DNA from: Lachnospiraceae bacterium UBA3692
GTDB taxonomy: Bacteria > Bacillota > Clostridia > Lachnospirales > Lachnospiraceae
Reading direction: 5' to 3'
DNA: 25,148 nt
NCBI GenBank assembly: GCA_002372815.1
Contig: DFIR01000010.1
Coordinates: 1-25,148 of the forward strand
Notes under the pieces: model-generated
What the model saw: the letters and a program-made list of their open reading frames with translations, nothing else
Told to the model about the DNA's origin: nothing
The model's database searches: none
Shown here: positions 6,932 through 14,834 of the stretch, in pieces
Numbering within the stretch: the first letter of the stretch is position 1
Layout of the letters: each line of letters starts with the position of its first letter
Position numbers and translations under genes: made by a program

Positions 6932-8299
6932 TTACATCGGCGCTTTATTGACAAATTTGGTCAGCTGCGGCTGCCACAGCAGCTCCACGGTGCCGATCGG
7001 GCCGTTTCGCTGCTTCGCGATAATGATCTCCGCGATGCCCTGATTCTCTCCGTCCGGGTTGTAGTAGTCGTCGCGGTAGATGAACATGACCAGGTCCGCG
7101 TCCTGCTCGATGGCGCCGGATTCACGCAGGTCCGAGAGCATCGGGCGGTGATTGGGACGCGACTCGACGGCACGGGACAGCTGGGACAGCGCCACCACCG
7201 GAACGTTCAGTTCTCTCGCCAGCGACTTGAGCGACCTGGAGATATCGGAGATCTCCTGCTGGCGGGAATCATTGCCCTTTCCGCTGCCGCTCATGAGCTG
7301 CAGGTAGTCGATGATGACGATCTCCAGCCCGAATTCCATCTTGTATTTGCGGCACTTGGTGCGCAGCTCCGAGACGCTGATCGCCGGCGTGTCGTCGATG
7401 ATCAGCCGGCTCTCGCCGATGTTGCCGGCGCTGTCGACCAGGTCGTTCCACTCCTGCTCGCTGAGGTCACCCGTGCGGATCTTCTGCGCGTCCACGTGCG
7501 ACTCCATGGAGATCAGGCGGTTCACCAGCTGTTCCTTGGACATTTCCAGGGAGAAGATCGCTACGCACCGGTTCTCCTTGAGCGTCAGGTACTCCGCGAT
7601 ATTCAGGACGAGCGCCGTCTTGCCCATGGAAGGACGGGCCGCCACCAGGATGAAGTCCGCGGGCTGCAGTCCCGCCGTCCGGTTGTCCAGGTCGGTGAAA
7701 CCGGTGGGCAGGCCCGTGATATTGCCTTTCATGTGCGACGCCTGCTCGATCTTGGCGACGGCATTGAGCACGATCTGCCGGATCGGGACGAAAGCGGAAC
7801 CGGTCCGCCGCTGCGAGATCTCGAAGATCTTCTTCTCGGCCTGGTTCATGATCTCGTCCGGGTCCTCCGTCTGCGCATAGCAGCTGGCGGCGATCTCCTC
7901 ATTGACGCGGATCATCCTCCGCAGCTGCGACCGCTCCGCGACCAGCTCCGCGTAGGAGCGGATATTGGCGGAAGTGGGCAGCTGGGCGATCAGCAGACCG
8001 ATCGCCTCGTCGCTGTACAGCTCCGGCGGCAGGTTCTTCTCCCGCAGGCGCGTCTGCAGCGTCACGGGGTCCACCGCGATCCGCTTCTCGTTCATCTCCA
8101 TGATCACGGAGAAGATCACGCCGTTCGCGCGCGAATAGAAGTCCTCCTCCGTCAGCATCTCGGAGGCCACGTCGATCGCCTCCGCGTCCATGATCATCGC
8201 GCCCAGCACGGCCTGCTCCGCCTCGATGCTGTGCGGCATGACGCGCCGGATGGCGTCTTCCTGCGGGTTCTCCCGCCGAAGCTCCTCTTCACGGGGCAT
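6932..8299 (-). CDS. dnaB: Replicative DNA helicase
   Basis: The hexameric 5'-3' helicase that unwinds DNA at the replication fork (called DnaC in Bacillus subtilis). The 455-aa product has an N-terminal primase-interacting domain beginning around MPHSIEAEQAVLGAMI (21-36), a linker, and a RecA-like motor with Walker A ARPSMGKT (221-228) and the downstream IVIIDYLQLMSG Walker B region. No intein is present; length is normal. The ATG lies 4 nt after the rplI stop and its AGGAGG site overlaps the end of rplI, suggesting translational coupling. The gdpP-rplI-dnaB order is conserved in Firmicutes. Its loader, the DnaD/DnaC pair, is encoded elsewhere in this window. Confidence 0.98.
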   Translation of the reverse strand: MPREEELRRENPQEDAIRRVMPHSIEAEQAVLGAMIMDAEAIDVASEMLTEEDFYSRANGVIFSVIMEMNEKRIAVDPVTLQTRLREKNLPPELYSDEAIGLLIAQLPTSANIRSYAELVAERSQLRRMIRVNEEIAASCYAQTEDPDEIMNQAEKKIFEISQRRTGSAFVPIRQIVLNAVAKIEQASHMKGNITGLPTGFTDLDNRTAGLQPADFILVAARPSMGKTALVLNIAEYLTLKENRCVAIFSLEMSKEQLVNRLISMESHVDAQKIRTGDLSEQEWNDLVDSAGNIGESRLIIDDTPAISVSELRTKCRKYKMEFGLEIVIIDYLQLMSGSGKGNDSRQQEISDISRSLKSLARELNVPVVALSQLSRAVESRPNHRPMLSDLRESGAIEQDADLVMFIYRDDYYNPDGENQGIAEIIIAKQRNGPIGTVELLWQPQLTKFVNKAPM

Positions 8300-8303
8300 A
8301 AGG

Positions 8304-8750
8304 TCAGGCCTCCTGAACCAGCACGTAGAGTGTTCCCGTCACCTGCGGATGGAGCTTGATCGGGACTTCATGCATGCCGAAGCTCTTGATCGGATCGGGA
8401 AGCTGGATCTTCTTCTTGTCCAGTTCCAGGCCGAACTGCTCCTTCGCAGCGGCCGCGATCTCCTTGCCGGAGATGGAGCCGAACACCTTGCCGCCCTCGC
8501 CGGCGCGCATCTTCAGGGCGATCTTCTTGCCCTCCAGCTGCGCGGCCAGTTCCTTCGCGTCCGCCAGCTTCTGCGCGGCGACCTTCTCCTCGTGTTTCTT
8601 CTGCAGTCGGAGCTCGTTCTTGTTCTTCTCCGTCGCTTCTACGCCGAGCTTCTTGGGCAGAACGAAATTGCGTGCATAACCGTCAGAGACCTTGACGATA
8701 TCGCCTTTCTTTCCGAGGGACTTCACATCTTCCAATAAAATGACCTGCAT
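8304..8750 (-). CDS. rplI: 50S ribosomal protein L9
   Basis: A large-subunit protein that binds 23S rRNA and helps maintain the reading frame. At 148 aa it has the standard length. The N-terminal rRNA-binding domain reads MQVILLEDVKSLGKKGDIV and DGYARNFVLPKKLG (about 1-40), followed by the long charged connecting helix and a C-terminal domain. The start at 8750 matches the family; an upstream frame extension would overlap gdpP. It begins 4 nt after the gdpP stop and ends 4 nt before dnaB, in one transcript. Confidence 0.98.
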   Translation of the reverse strand: MQVILLEDVKSLGKKGDIVKVSDGYARNFVLPKKLGVEATEKNKNELRLQKKHEEKVAAQKLADAKELAAQLEGKKIALKMRAGEGGKVFGSISGKEIAAAAKEQFGLELDKKKIQLPDPIKSFGMHEVPIKLHPQVTGTLYVLVQEA

Positions 8751-8754
8751 GATT

Positions 8755-10794
8755 CTACCGCCTTTCCGCCACCGGACCGATGGCATTCTTGACCTGCTCC
8801 ATCGCCTCTTCCACCGTCACGCCTTCCAGCTGACCGCCGGCGATGTTCATATGCCCGCCGCCGCCGATCTTCTCCAGGATGACCTGCACGTTGACCTCGT
8901 CGATGGAACGGGCACTGATAAACACTTTGTTCTGATATTCGGTGAAGACGAAGCTCGCCTTGATCCCCCGGATATCCAGGAGCTCATTGGCCGCCTGCGC
9001 GCCGACGACCGTCGGGCTCTCCAGCCCTTCCGCTCTGCATACGGAGAAAGCATACACATCCCGGTAGATCTCCGCCTGCGAGACCGTGTCAGCCTTCGCC
9101 TTGTACTCCGCCACGTTGTCCCGGAACAGCTTCCGGACACGGGTGACGTCCGCGCCGTTCCTTCTCAGGAAGGCGGCCGCCTCAAACGTCCGCACACCGG
9201 CCTTTCCGACAAAATTGTTCGTGTCCACCACGATGCCGCCGTAGATCGCGTCGGCTTCCTCCGGGCGGATCCGGATGTTCTCCCCGACATACTGCAGGAT
9301 CTCCGAGACCATCTCACAGGCCGACGACGCGTACGGCTCGACATAGGAGAGCGTCGCGTTCTCGATGACGTCCTTGCCCGCCCTGTGGTGGTCGAGCACG
9401 ACGATCGACTTGCACATCTCCAGCAGCTCCGGGCACTCCGTCCTGGCCGGCTGGTTCACGTCGACGACGACCAGCGCGCTGTTGGAGGTCACCGCCGTGA
9501 GCGCGAACTCGCTCGTAATGATCGGATGGTCGGCGTACTCGGGATTGTTCTCGAACAGGGTGAGCACGGAGCGGAGCGATGTGGACCGCTCGTTCAGGAC
9601 GATGTAGGCCCGCTTGTTCAGCGTGCGGCAGATCCGGTAGATGCCGATCGCGGCGCCGAAGCTGTCGGGATCTCCGTTCTTGTGTCCCATGATGAAGACG
9701 CTGTCCTTGGCGCGGATGATCTCCTTGAGCGCCTCGGCCTTGACACGTGCGCGCACGCGCGTGTTCTTCTCCGCCTGCTGCGTCTTGCCGCCGAAATAGC
9801 GCACATTGCCCGGCGTCTTGACGGCGGCCTGGTCGCCGCCTCTTCCGAGCGCGATGTCCACCGCGTTTCTGGCGAATTCGTAGTTCTGCGCGTAGGTCAG
9901 GCCGTCCATGCCGACGCCGATGCTCAGCGTGATGGCCATCTCGTTGCCGATGTTGACCTTCTTCACGTCCTCGAGCAGGGAGAACTGCGACTCCATGATC
10001 TGCCGCATCTGGTGCTTGCGCACGATGATCAGGAACTTGTCCTTCTCGATCTTGCTGCAGATCCCGTCGAAGGAGAGGATGTATTTGCTGACCTGCCGGT
10101 CGATCAGCGCGACCAGCAGCGAGCGCTTGACCTCTTCGAGCGGCTCCACCGCCTCCTCGTAGTTGTCGATGTAGACGAAGCCGGCGACCATGCTCTGGTC
10201 ATCGACCTCCTGCACCGCGATCCGGACGGCCGTGTCGTCCGTGAGACACAGAAGATAGACGCTCTCCTGCATGCCCTCCTCCCCGAGAAGGACGCTCCCG
10301 CTGGCAAGACCGGCCAGCGACACCCGCCGGATATGCGCGGTCAGGTTCCTGTCCTCCCAGGTCACCGGGATCCGGATCAGGTTGTCGTCATGCGGCAGTG
10401 CCTCCCTGCGGAGCTGCGGGAGTGCCTGCGTCAGATTCTTCTTGCGCAGCACCGCCTCGCCGACCAGGGTGTCGAACGCGCCGTTGCGCCAGAGCACCCG
10501 CATGGAGCCGTCAAGGATCGCGTAGGCGTGGACCATCTGCTGCAGGACGCGGTTCTCCACATGCTCGTATTCCGCCGCGAACCGCACCATTTCCTTCGTC
10601 ATGATCGAGCGGTTCTCCATGTACAGGTAGACGAGCATCGCGAAATAACCGACCAGGAATGCCAGGATCAGCAGCCCCGACGGCCAGTTCAGGATAAAGA
10701 TCAGAATATCAAGTACTGCCAGCACGGCGCCGAGGATGAACGGGATCCTGAAGACGGCGCTCACCTGCAGCAGTCTGTTACTGCTCGGATTCAT
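8755..10794 (-). CDS. gdpP: Cyclic-di-AMP phosphodiesterase GdpP
   Basis: A membrane enzyme that hydrolyses c-di-AMP to pApA, affecting potassium balance, cell-wall stress and beta-lactam tolerance in Firmicutes. The 679-aa protein has two membrane segments (about 14-37 and 40-58), a PAS-like region (about 85-170), a degenerate GGDEF domain (about 175-330, with KDKFLIIV at 251-258 where a GGDEF would be), then the DHH domain: GHKNGDPDSFG (370-380; H371, D375, D377), VVVDVNQ (442-448; D445) and LDHHRAG (467-473). The C-terminal DHHA1 domain has GGGGHMNIAGG. The ATG has a GGGAGG site. It is the first gene of the gdpP-rplI-dnaB-paaK-ACT run. A weak -10 candidate (TAGAAT, minus strand of 10831-10836) lies upstream. 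Confidence 0.96.
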   Translation of the reverse strand: MNPSSNRLLQVSAVFRIPFILGAVLAVLDILIFILNWPSGLLILAFLVGYFAMLVYLYMENRSIMTKEMVRFAAEYEHVENRVLQQMVHAYAILDGSMRVLWRNGAFDTLVGEAVLRKKNLTQALPQLRREALPHDDNLIRIPVTWEDRNLTAHIRRVSLAGLASGSVLLGEEGMQESVYLLCLTDDTAVRIAVQEVDDQSMVAGFVYIDNYEEAVEPLEEVKRSLLVALIDRQVSKYILSFDGICSKIEKDKFLIIVRKHQMRQIMESQFSLLEDVKKVNIGNEMAITLSIGVGMDGLTYAQNYEFARNAVDIALGRGGDQAAVKTPGNVRYFGGKTQQAEKNTRVRARVKAEALKEIIRAKDSVFIMGHKNGDPDSFGAAIGIYRICRTLNKRAYIVLNERSTSLRSVLTLFENNPEYADHPIITSEFALTAVTSNSALVVVDVNQPARTECPELLEMCKSIVVLDHHRAGKDVIENATLSYVEPYASSACEMVSEILQYVGENIRIRPEEADAIYGGIVVDTNNFVGKAGVRTFEAAAFLRRNGADVTRVRKLFRDNVAEYKAKADTVSQAEIYRDVYAFSVCRAEGLESPTVVGAQAANELLDIRGIKASFVFTEYQNKVFISARSIDEVNVQVILEKIGGGGHMNIAGGQLEGVTVEEAMEQVKNAIGPVAERR

Positions 10795-10921
10795 CTTGCC
10801 TCCCAGCCTGAATTTTTACAATACACGGTTATTCTAACATTCTTTCACAGGCATTACCAGTCATTTCAGGGGTGCACACAGCCGGAAAACGCAACAATTC
10901 AGCCAAAAAAGGCCAAAAAAA

Positions 10922-10950
10922 TTGACATATATTACGTTTGCTGTTACATT
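10922..10950 (+). promoter_or_regulatory. Promoter of lipoprotein gene
   Basis: TTGACA (10922-10927), a 17-bp spacer and TACATT (10945-10950), in an AT-rich stretch 50-80 bp before the lipoprotein start. The intergenic region 10795-10999 also serves gdpP in the opposite direction. Confidence 0.65.
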
Positions 10951-10969
10951 ATTTTAGAATACAGTAACA
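10942..10969. promoter_or_regulatory. 28-bp dyad overlapping promoter -10
   Basis: Imperfect palindrome with TGTTAC (10942-10947) and GTAACA (10964-10969) as outer arms. Extending inward, the 12-base half-sites agree at 10 positions. It covers the -10 element and the expected transcription start of the lipoprotein gene, the usual place for a repressor operator. The cognate regulator is unknown. Confidence 0.45.
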
Positions 10970-10999
10970 TTGTTGAAAAATCCATTCTGGAGGAATCCG

Positions 11000-11782
11000 A
11001 TGAAACACCCGTTCTCACGCATTCTCATCGCCGCAATGCTGATCACATGCATGCTCCTTTCCGGCTGCAGTCTCTTCAAACACACCGAGGAGATCGAAAC
11101 AGCGGCGACCGGCTTCCTGGACTGTCTCGTAGCAGGGGAGGCCGCAGACATCACTGCTTACGCCACAGAGACCGTCTTTGACGAGAATGCTTTCACCACT
11201 TTCAATGCCGACTACCTCGAAGAGGATTTCTACGCCAGCATGGACCTCGACCGGTCCAGAATCACCGAAGAAGCGCAGAAAGCCGTCCGCGACTACTGCG
11301 AACTCATCGTCCACTCCCTCCTCAAGTCCTACACGCTCACCGGCACGGAGGAGGTGAAAGGCGTCGGCACCGTTACTGCCGAGATCGTCCTCGGCTTCGA
11401 CCCCGACAACATCGAGCCCGCGGAGGGCAGCGACGCCTACGCGCAGATGTCCAAAGCCATCGAAGACTATCAGGACAAGAACCTGAACGAGCTCATCGAC
11501 ATCTACAACAACCAGGGCGAGGAAGCCTATTACAACCGCTTCTATTCCGACCTGATCCCGATCGTCCTCGACATCTATCAGCAGCAGATCGAGAGCTCCG
11601 AGGAGGTCCGTCAGACCATGACCCTCACCGTCGAGCGGCAGGAGGACGAGGAGAAGACCTGGAAGGTCACTTCCTTCACCACCGCCCCTGTGACAGAGGA
11701 ACCCGCAGCGGAAGGCACCACGGAAGCCACCGAAGGATCGGCAGAGGCCTCCACAGAAGCCACCACGGCCGCCGGCAACTGA
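11000..11782 (+). CDS. Predicted lipoprotein, unknown function
   Basis: A 260-aa exported protein. The N-terminus MKHPFSRILIAAMLITCMLLSGC is a lipoprotein signal peptide with lipobox LLSGC, so Cys23 should be lipidated and the protein anchored to the outer face of the membrane. The mature part is acidic and alpha-helical in character. The tail from about residue 231 is a low-complexity Thr/Glu/Ala stretch. The start at 11000 has GGAGG 6 nt upstream and places the signal at the N-terminus; a longer frame from 10970 would hide it. It is transcribed alone, ending in a strong terminator, and converges with the sigma/anti-sigma/DUF4349 operon. I do not recognise the family; a DUF4878/5105-like lipoprotein is possible. 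Confidence 0.85.
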   Translation: MKHPFSRILIAAMLITCMLLSGCSLFKHTEEIETAATGFLDCLVAGEAADITAYATETVFDENAFTTFNADYLEEDFYASMDLDRSRITEEAQKAVRDYCELIVHSLLKSYTLTGTEEVKGVGTVTAEIVLGFDPDNIEPAEGSDAYAQMSKAIEDYQDKNLNELIDIYNNQGEEAYYNRFYSDLIPIVLDIYQQQIESSEEVRQTMTLTVERQEDEEKTWKVTSFTTAPVTEEPAAEGTTEATEGSAEASTEATTAAGN

Positions 11783-11827
11783 TCCCTCTTACAGTCTCTT
11801 CCGTCTGACCTGTCAAACCAGACAATA

Positions 11828-11875
11828 CCCCCGCACTCCGGCAGCACGGGCTGTCTGAAGTGCGGGGGCTTCTTT
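11828..11875 (+). terminator. Lipoprotein gene terminator
   Basis: Perfect 10-bp stem CCCCCGCACT (11828-11837) with AGTGCGGGGG (11859-11868), followed by CTTCTTT. It lies between two convergent genes and may also act weakly on the minus strand, where the T-run is poor. Confidence 0.85.
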
Positions 11876-11915
11876 ATTGCTGTTTATATTTCTTCCTTAT
11901 TCTACTGATCCTGTT

Positions 11916-13031
11916 TCATTCTGCCGATCCTGTGTCCGTGGATCCTGTATCTGTGGATCCCGTTTCTCCCGATCCCGTGTCTTCGGTCAGCGTGCTCTCC
12001 TCCGCAGCCTTCTTCCTCCTGAACAGGCCTTTACGGGCAGTGCTGACGGCGGCTTCTTTCTGCGCCTTTCTCCTGCGGCGGAACCGGACGATCAGGGTGA
12101 TCACACCCGCCAGAAGCAGCAGGAAGATCCAGTTCCCGACGATGAAGAGCACCACTTCCTCCGCGAAATCGACGAAGGAGCTGATCGAATTCTCAGCAGC
12201 CCTGCGAAGGCGCTCGGCGAAGGTCGCCTCCGTCTTGTTCACACTGTAGCGTTTCACCTCTGTGACGTTGATGTGCACCGTCGAATAGTCGACGTCCTTG
12301 TCCATCGCGGCGAGCGTCGTCTTCGTGCTGTTGAGGGAGCGCTCGACTTCCGTCATGCGGGACTCCACGGCGATCATCTCCTCGACCGTCTGAGCCTTGT
12401 CCATCATCTCCTTCAGCCTGGCGAGCTCCGTCTCGAGAGCTTCTCTCGAGACCTCGTAATTCGCGTAGGTCTGGCTGATGTTCTGGGCGGAAACGCTGCG
12501 GCTCATGACCTTGCCGTCCAGTTCCATGTCATCCAGAAATGTGCTGAAGGTCCCGGACGGAACACGGGCGACCATGAACATGGAATGCGTGCCGCTGTCC
12601 GAGCTGTCCCCGGGTTCCCTCGAATACCAGTTGTAATCGTTCGTGCTCTCACTCTCGGATTCGATGAAACCGCCGGCCTCCGTGATCCTGCGGCGGATGT
12701 TCGCGATCGTATCCTGGTAGGCGAGCGTCTGCAGGTCCACACTTCCCGTGTAGACGATCTTCTGTCCCTCCCGCGGGTTCGAGGCTTCCGGCGCGATCCC
12801 GCTGCCGGCATCGGTGCCAGCACTGCCGGTCACTGCCGCCTCGGAATAGGCGGATTCTTCCTCGGCCATATCCGCCGCCATATAATTTGCGTTCCCGTAC
12901 GCCTCCGCCGCGGCTTCCTTCGGCTCCTCCGCGTAATAAGAGCTTGAGGCAGAAGATCCTCCCTGCCCGCAGCCCGCCGTCCCGGCAGCCAGCGCGGCGC
13001 ACAGGAGCAGCACCGGGAGTGCGGTGCGCAT
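11916..13031 (-). CDS. DUF4349 lipoprotein with C-terminal TM
   Basis: A 371-aa envelope protein. The signal peptide MRTALPVLLLCAALAAGTAGC ends in a lipobox, followed by a Ser/Ala/Glu linker, the DUF4349 core (QKIVYTGSVDLQ through VHINVTEVKRY) with a central coiled coil (EALETELARLKEMMDKAQTV), then a membrane segment (about VVLFIVGNWIFLLLLAGVI), a basic RFRRRRKAQK stop-transfer and a Thr/Gly/Asp-repeat tail. An upstream ATG at 13085 also has an AGGAGG site. The 18 extra codons are unlike the rest (four AGG, one TTA) and would bury the signal peptide, so I prefer 13031, which has its own AGGAGG 9 nt upstream. It is third in the sigma/anti-sigma operon, suggesting an output or sensor in that envelope circuit. 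Confidence 0.88.
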   Translation of the reverse strand: MRTALPVLLLCAALAAGTAGCGQGGSSASSSYYAEEPKEAAAEAYGNANYMAADMAEEESAYSEAAVTGSAGTDAGSGIAPEASNPREGQKIVYTGSVDLQTLAYQDTIANIRRRITEAGGFIESESESTNDYNWYSREPGDSSDSGTHSMFMVARVPSGTFSTFLDDMELDGKVMSRSVSAQNISQTYANYEVSREALETELARLKEMMDKAQTVEEMIAVESRMTEVERSLNSTKTTLAAMDKDVDYSTVHINVTEVKRYSVNKTEATFAERLRRAAENSISSFVDFAEEVVLFIVGNWIFLLLLAGVITLIVRFRRRRKAQKEAAVSTARKGLFRRKKAAEESTLTEDTGSGETGSTDTGSTDTGSAE

Positions 13032-13129
13032 ATGCCCTTTCCTCCTGTATTCCCTGCCTAAAAGTTCCTTCCCGTTCCTTTTCATAACCTTCCTCCTCTC
13101 TGCTGTTTCACACGCCGACGTTCATCCGG

Positions 13130-13660
13130 TCATTCGTCCGCATTCCGGCCGGCCGCTTTCCTGACAAGGCGGCGGACCGCTTCCCGGAGCTTCCGGACGG
13201 CTTCCTTCAGTTTCTCTGCCGCGCTTTCCTCTGTTTCCCCGGCTCCCGCAGCTTCCACTGCTGCCGTTTCTTCTTCCTTGTCTGCTGCCGCATAATCGAT
13301 CGAACCGAAGTCGCCGGCAGTATCGGCACTATCCATAGTGTTCTCTGCCGCGCCTGCTGCAGAAACTTCTTCCGGAGCCTCTTCCGCTGCCGCTTCTTTC
13401 GGTTCTGCCGCCGCCTCTTCAAAGGCGACCATGCCGCCGTCTGTCCCCGTGCTTCCCATCCGCAGGGTCCGCAGTCCGCCGGCAAGAAGAAGGAGGCACA
13501 AGGCCGCTGCCACGGGCAGGATATATCGGCGCCGGAGGGCTGCCCGCCTGCGCCTGACGCCGCGGGATGCGGTCTGCTCTCCTTCGCTGCGTTCCAGCAG
13601 GTCATCCGGGATGCCTTCCATGGCGAGCAGGAGGTCTTCCTGTGTGATTGCCGTTTTCAC
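13130..13660 (-). CDS. Anti-sigma-factor-like membrane protein
   Basis: A 176-aa single-pass protein. A short cytoplasmic N-terminus (1-45, with a basic RRRRAALRRR patch) precedes one membrane segment (about 46-66). A long Ala/Glu-rich low-complexity region (about 78-148) leads to a basic amphipathic C-terminus (about 149-172). The start is GTG at 13658-13660, overlapping the sigma gene's TGA as GTGA, with a GGAGG site upstream. This overlap implies translational coupling, typical of a sigma/anti-sigma pair. No conserved zinc anti-sigma motif (HxxxCxxC) is visible. The anti-sigma role is therefore inferred from position and topology. Confidence 0.72.
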   Translation of the reverse strand: MKTAITQEDLLLAMEGIPDDLLERSEGEQTASRGVRRRRAALRRRYILPVAAALCLLLLAGGLRTLRMGSTGTDGGMVAFEEAAAEPKEAAAEEAPEEVSAAGAAENTMDSADTAGDFGSIDYAAADKEEETAAVEAAGAGETEESAAEKLKEAVRKLREAVRRLVRKAAGRNADE

Positions 13661-14220
13661 TGTATGAACCCCTCCTTTTCCAGATGCGTGCGAAGCCGCC
13701 TGCGGGCGCGGCTCAGGATGACGGTGACGTTGTTCTCGGACAGATGACTGCGGGCTGCGATCTCCGGGATGCTCTCCGCGAAGAAATATCTTCTCGTGAA
13801 CAGATCCCCGTCCCGCTCCGGGAGCGATCTCACAAATCTTCCGACCGCTGCCGACAGTTCCCCGGCGCTGACCAGATCCTCCACATGCTCCGTGTCCGCG
13901 ATGCATTCCGCCAGCTCATCCAGAAGCACATGCACGACTTCTCCCTGTCCCCTCTTGGCGGCATGCGCGCTGCGCCACCTGTCCAGGGACAGATTTCTGG
14001 TGATTCTCGCGAGAAAAGCTCTCAGCAGGGAAGGCCGCTCCGGCGGCATGCTGTTCCAGGCCCGCAGCCAGGTGTCACTGACGCACTCCTCCGCGTCCAG
14101 CCTGTCGTGCAGGATATTGTCCGCCACCTTCATGCAGTAGCTTCCGTATTTCCTGTCAGTCTCCTCGATCGCCCGCTCCTGCCGCTGCCAGTAGAGATCG
14201 ATGATCAGGGCATCTTCCAT
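13657..14220 (-). CDS. ECF-type RNA polymerase sigma factor
   Basis: A 187-aa sigma-70 family protein with the two-domain ECF layout. Region 2 spans about residues 25-90 (YGSYCMKVADNILHD, DAEECVSDTWLRAW, the DNA-melting stretch ARITRNLSLDRWR). Region 4 spans about 130-182, with a helix-turn-helix at ESIPEIAARSHLSENNVTVILSRARRRL. It would direct RNA polymerase to envelope or stress genes. The start at 14220 was chosen for an AGGAG site 11 nt upstream; the longer frame runs through the leader dyad. It is the first gene of a three-gene operon with an anti-sigma-like protein and a DUF4349 lipoprotein. Confidence 0.92.
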   Translation of the reverse strand: MEDALIIDLYWQRQERAIEETDRKYGSYCMKVADNILHDRLDAEECVSDTWLRAWNSMPPERPSLLRAFLARITRNLSLDRWRSAHAAKRGQGEVVHVLLDELAECIADTEHVEDLVSAGELSAAVGRFVRSLPERDGDLFTRRYFFAESIPEIAARSHLSENNVTVILSRARRRLRTHLEKEGFIQ

Positions 14221-14251
14221 GGTCTGCTCTGCTCCTTTAATCTGTTCCTCT

Positions 14252-14291
14252 GCACATAAGGACGGAGAATCTTCCCCGTCCTTACACTGTG
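14252..14291. promoter_or_regulatory. Dyad in sigma-factor leader
   Basis: Inverted repeat AAGGACGGAGA / TCCCCGTCCTT (10 of 11 paired, about 14258-14283), flanked by GCACA and TGTGC arms. It lies between the predicted sigma promoter and the start codon. It could be an operator or an mRNA hairpin; there is no U-tract. Confidence 0.4.
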
Positions 14292-14305
14292 CCTTCCTGT
14301 TTTTC

Positions 14306-14334
14306 AGTATACTTTCTGCGACTGCGAATTGCAA
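14306..14334 (-). promoter_or_regulatory. Promoter of sigma operon
   Basis: On the minus strand, TTGCAA (14329-14334), a 17-bp spacer and TATACT (14306-14311). This is a sigma-A-like promoter. The region 14221-14532 otherwise holds only the leader dyad and the spoVG terminator. I see no autoregulatory ECF-type promoter (GAACxxx...). Confidence 0.6.
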
Positions 14335-14442
14335 ACCGTGCAGGATCTACGCCGTGGACGTATTCCCGCGCAGATCCGGTGCACATTTCACAAGAACAGC
14401 CGTCCTGTGCCCGGACTGCTGCCGCTGCGTGCGTTTCTGCTC

Positions 14443-14480
14443 AAAAAAGGAAGCGCAGCTCCCGGACTGCGCTTCCTTTT
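14443..14480 (-). terminator. glgC-glgD-spoVG terminator
   Basis: A perfect 14-bp stem (14445-14458 with 14467-14480), followed on the minus strand by CTTTTTTG. It closes the spoVG transcript. The mirrored run of T on the plus strand would let it work both ways. Confidence 0.9.
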
Positions 14481-14532
14481 GAAAGATGCTGAATATGCTG
14501 TATTCTACCGTCGTGATACCGTTGTGCTCTTA

Positions 14533-14820
14533 CTATGCTGTCGTATCTGTGGAGTCGTCGTCCTGCAACGCACTTTCTTCGTACTTTTCCAAAATGATCT
14601 GTTCGAGCATCCCGCGCGTTTCCGCGTTGATGGGGTGCGCTATGTCTCTGTATTCCCCGTCCGCCGATTTCTTGCTCGGCATGGCAATGAATAAACCTTT
14701 TTCTCCTTCAATGACCTTAATATCGTGGATCACAAAGACGTTATCGATCGTGATGGAAACGACTGCTTTCATCTTGCCATCTTTAGCAACTCTCCTTACT
14801 CTTACGTCCGTTACCTGCAT
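14533..14820 (-). CDS. spoVG: Septation/RNA-binding regulator SpoVG
   Basis: A small (95-aa) nucleic-acid-binding regulator. SpoVG homologues bind RNA or DNA and influence septation, sporulation, capsule or virulence, depending on species. The sequence follows the family: MQVTDVRVRRV, the ITIDNVFVIHDIKVIEG strand region, FIAMPSKK and the YRDIAHPINAETR signature. The start at 14820 matches the family N-terminus and has GGAG 6 nt upstream; an in-frame ATG four codons earlier (14832) is possible. It begins 14 nt after glgD, so it is probably co-transcribed with glycogen genes. A strong terminator follows. Confidence 0.96.
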   Translation of the reverse strand: MQVTDVRVRRVAKDGKMKAVVSITIDNVFVIHDIKVIEGEKGLFIAMPSKKSADGEYRDIAHPINAETRGMLEQIILEKYEESALQDDDSTDTTA

Positions 14821-14834
14821 AGCGTTCTCCATTT

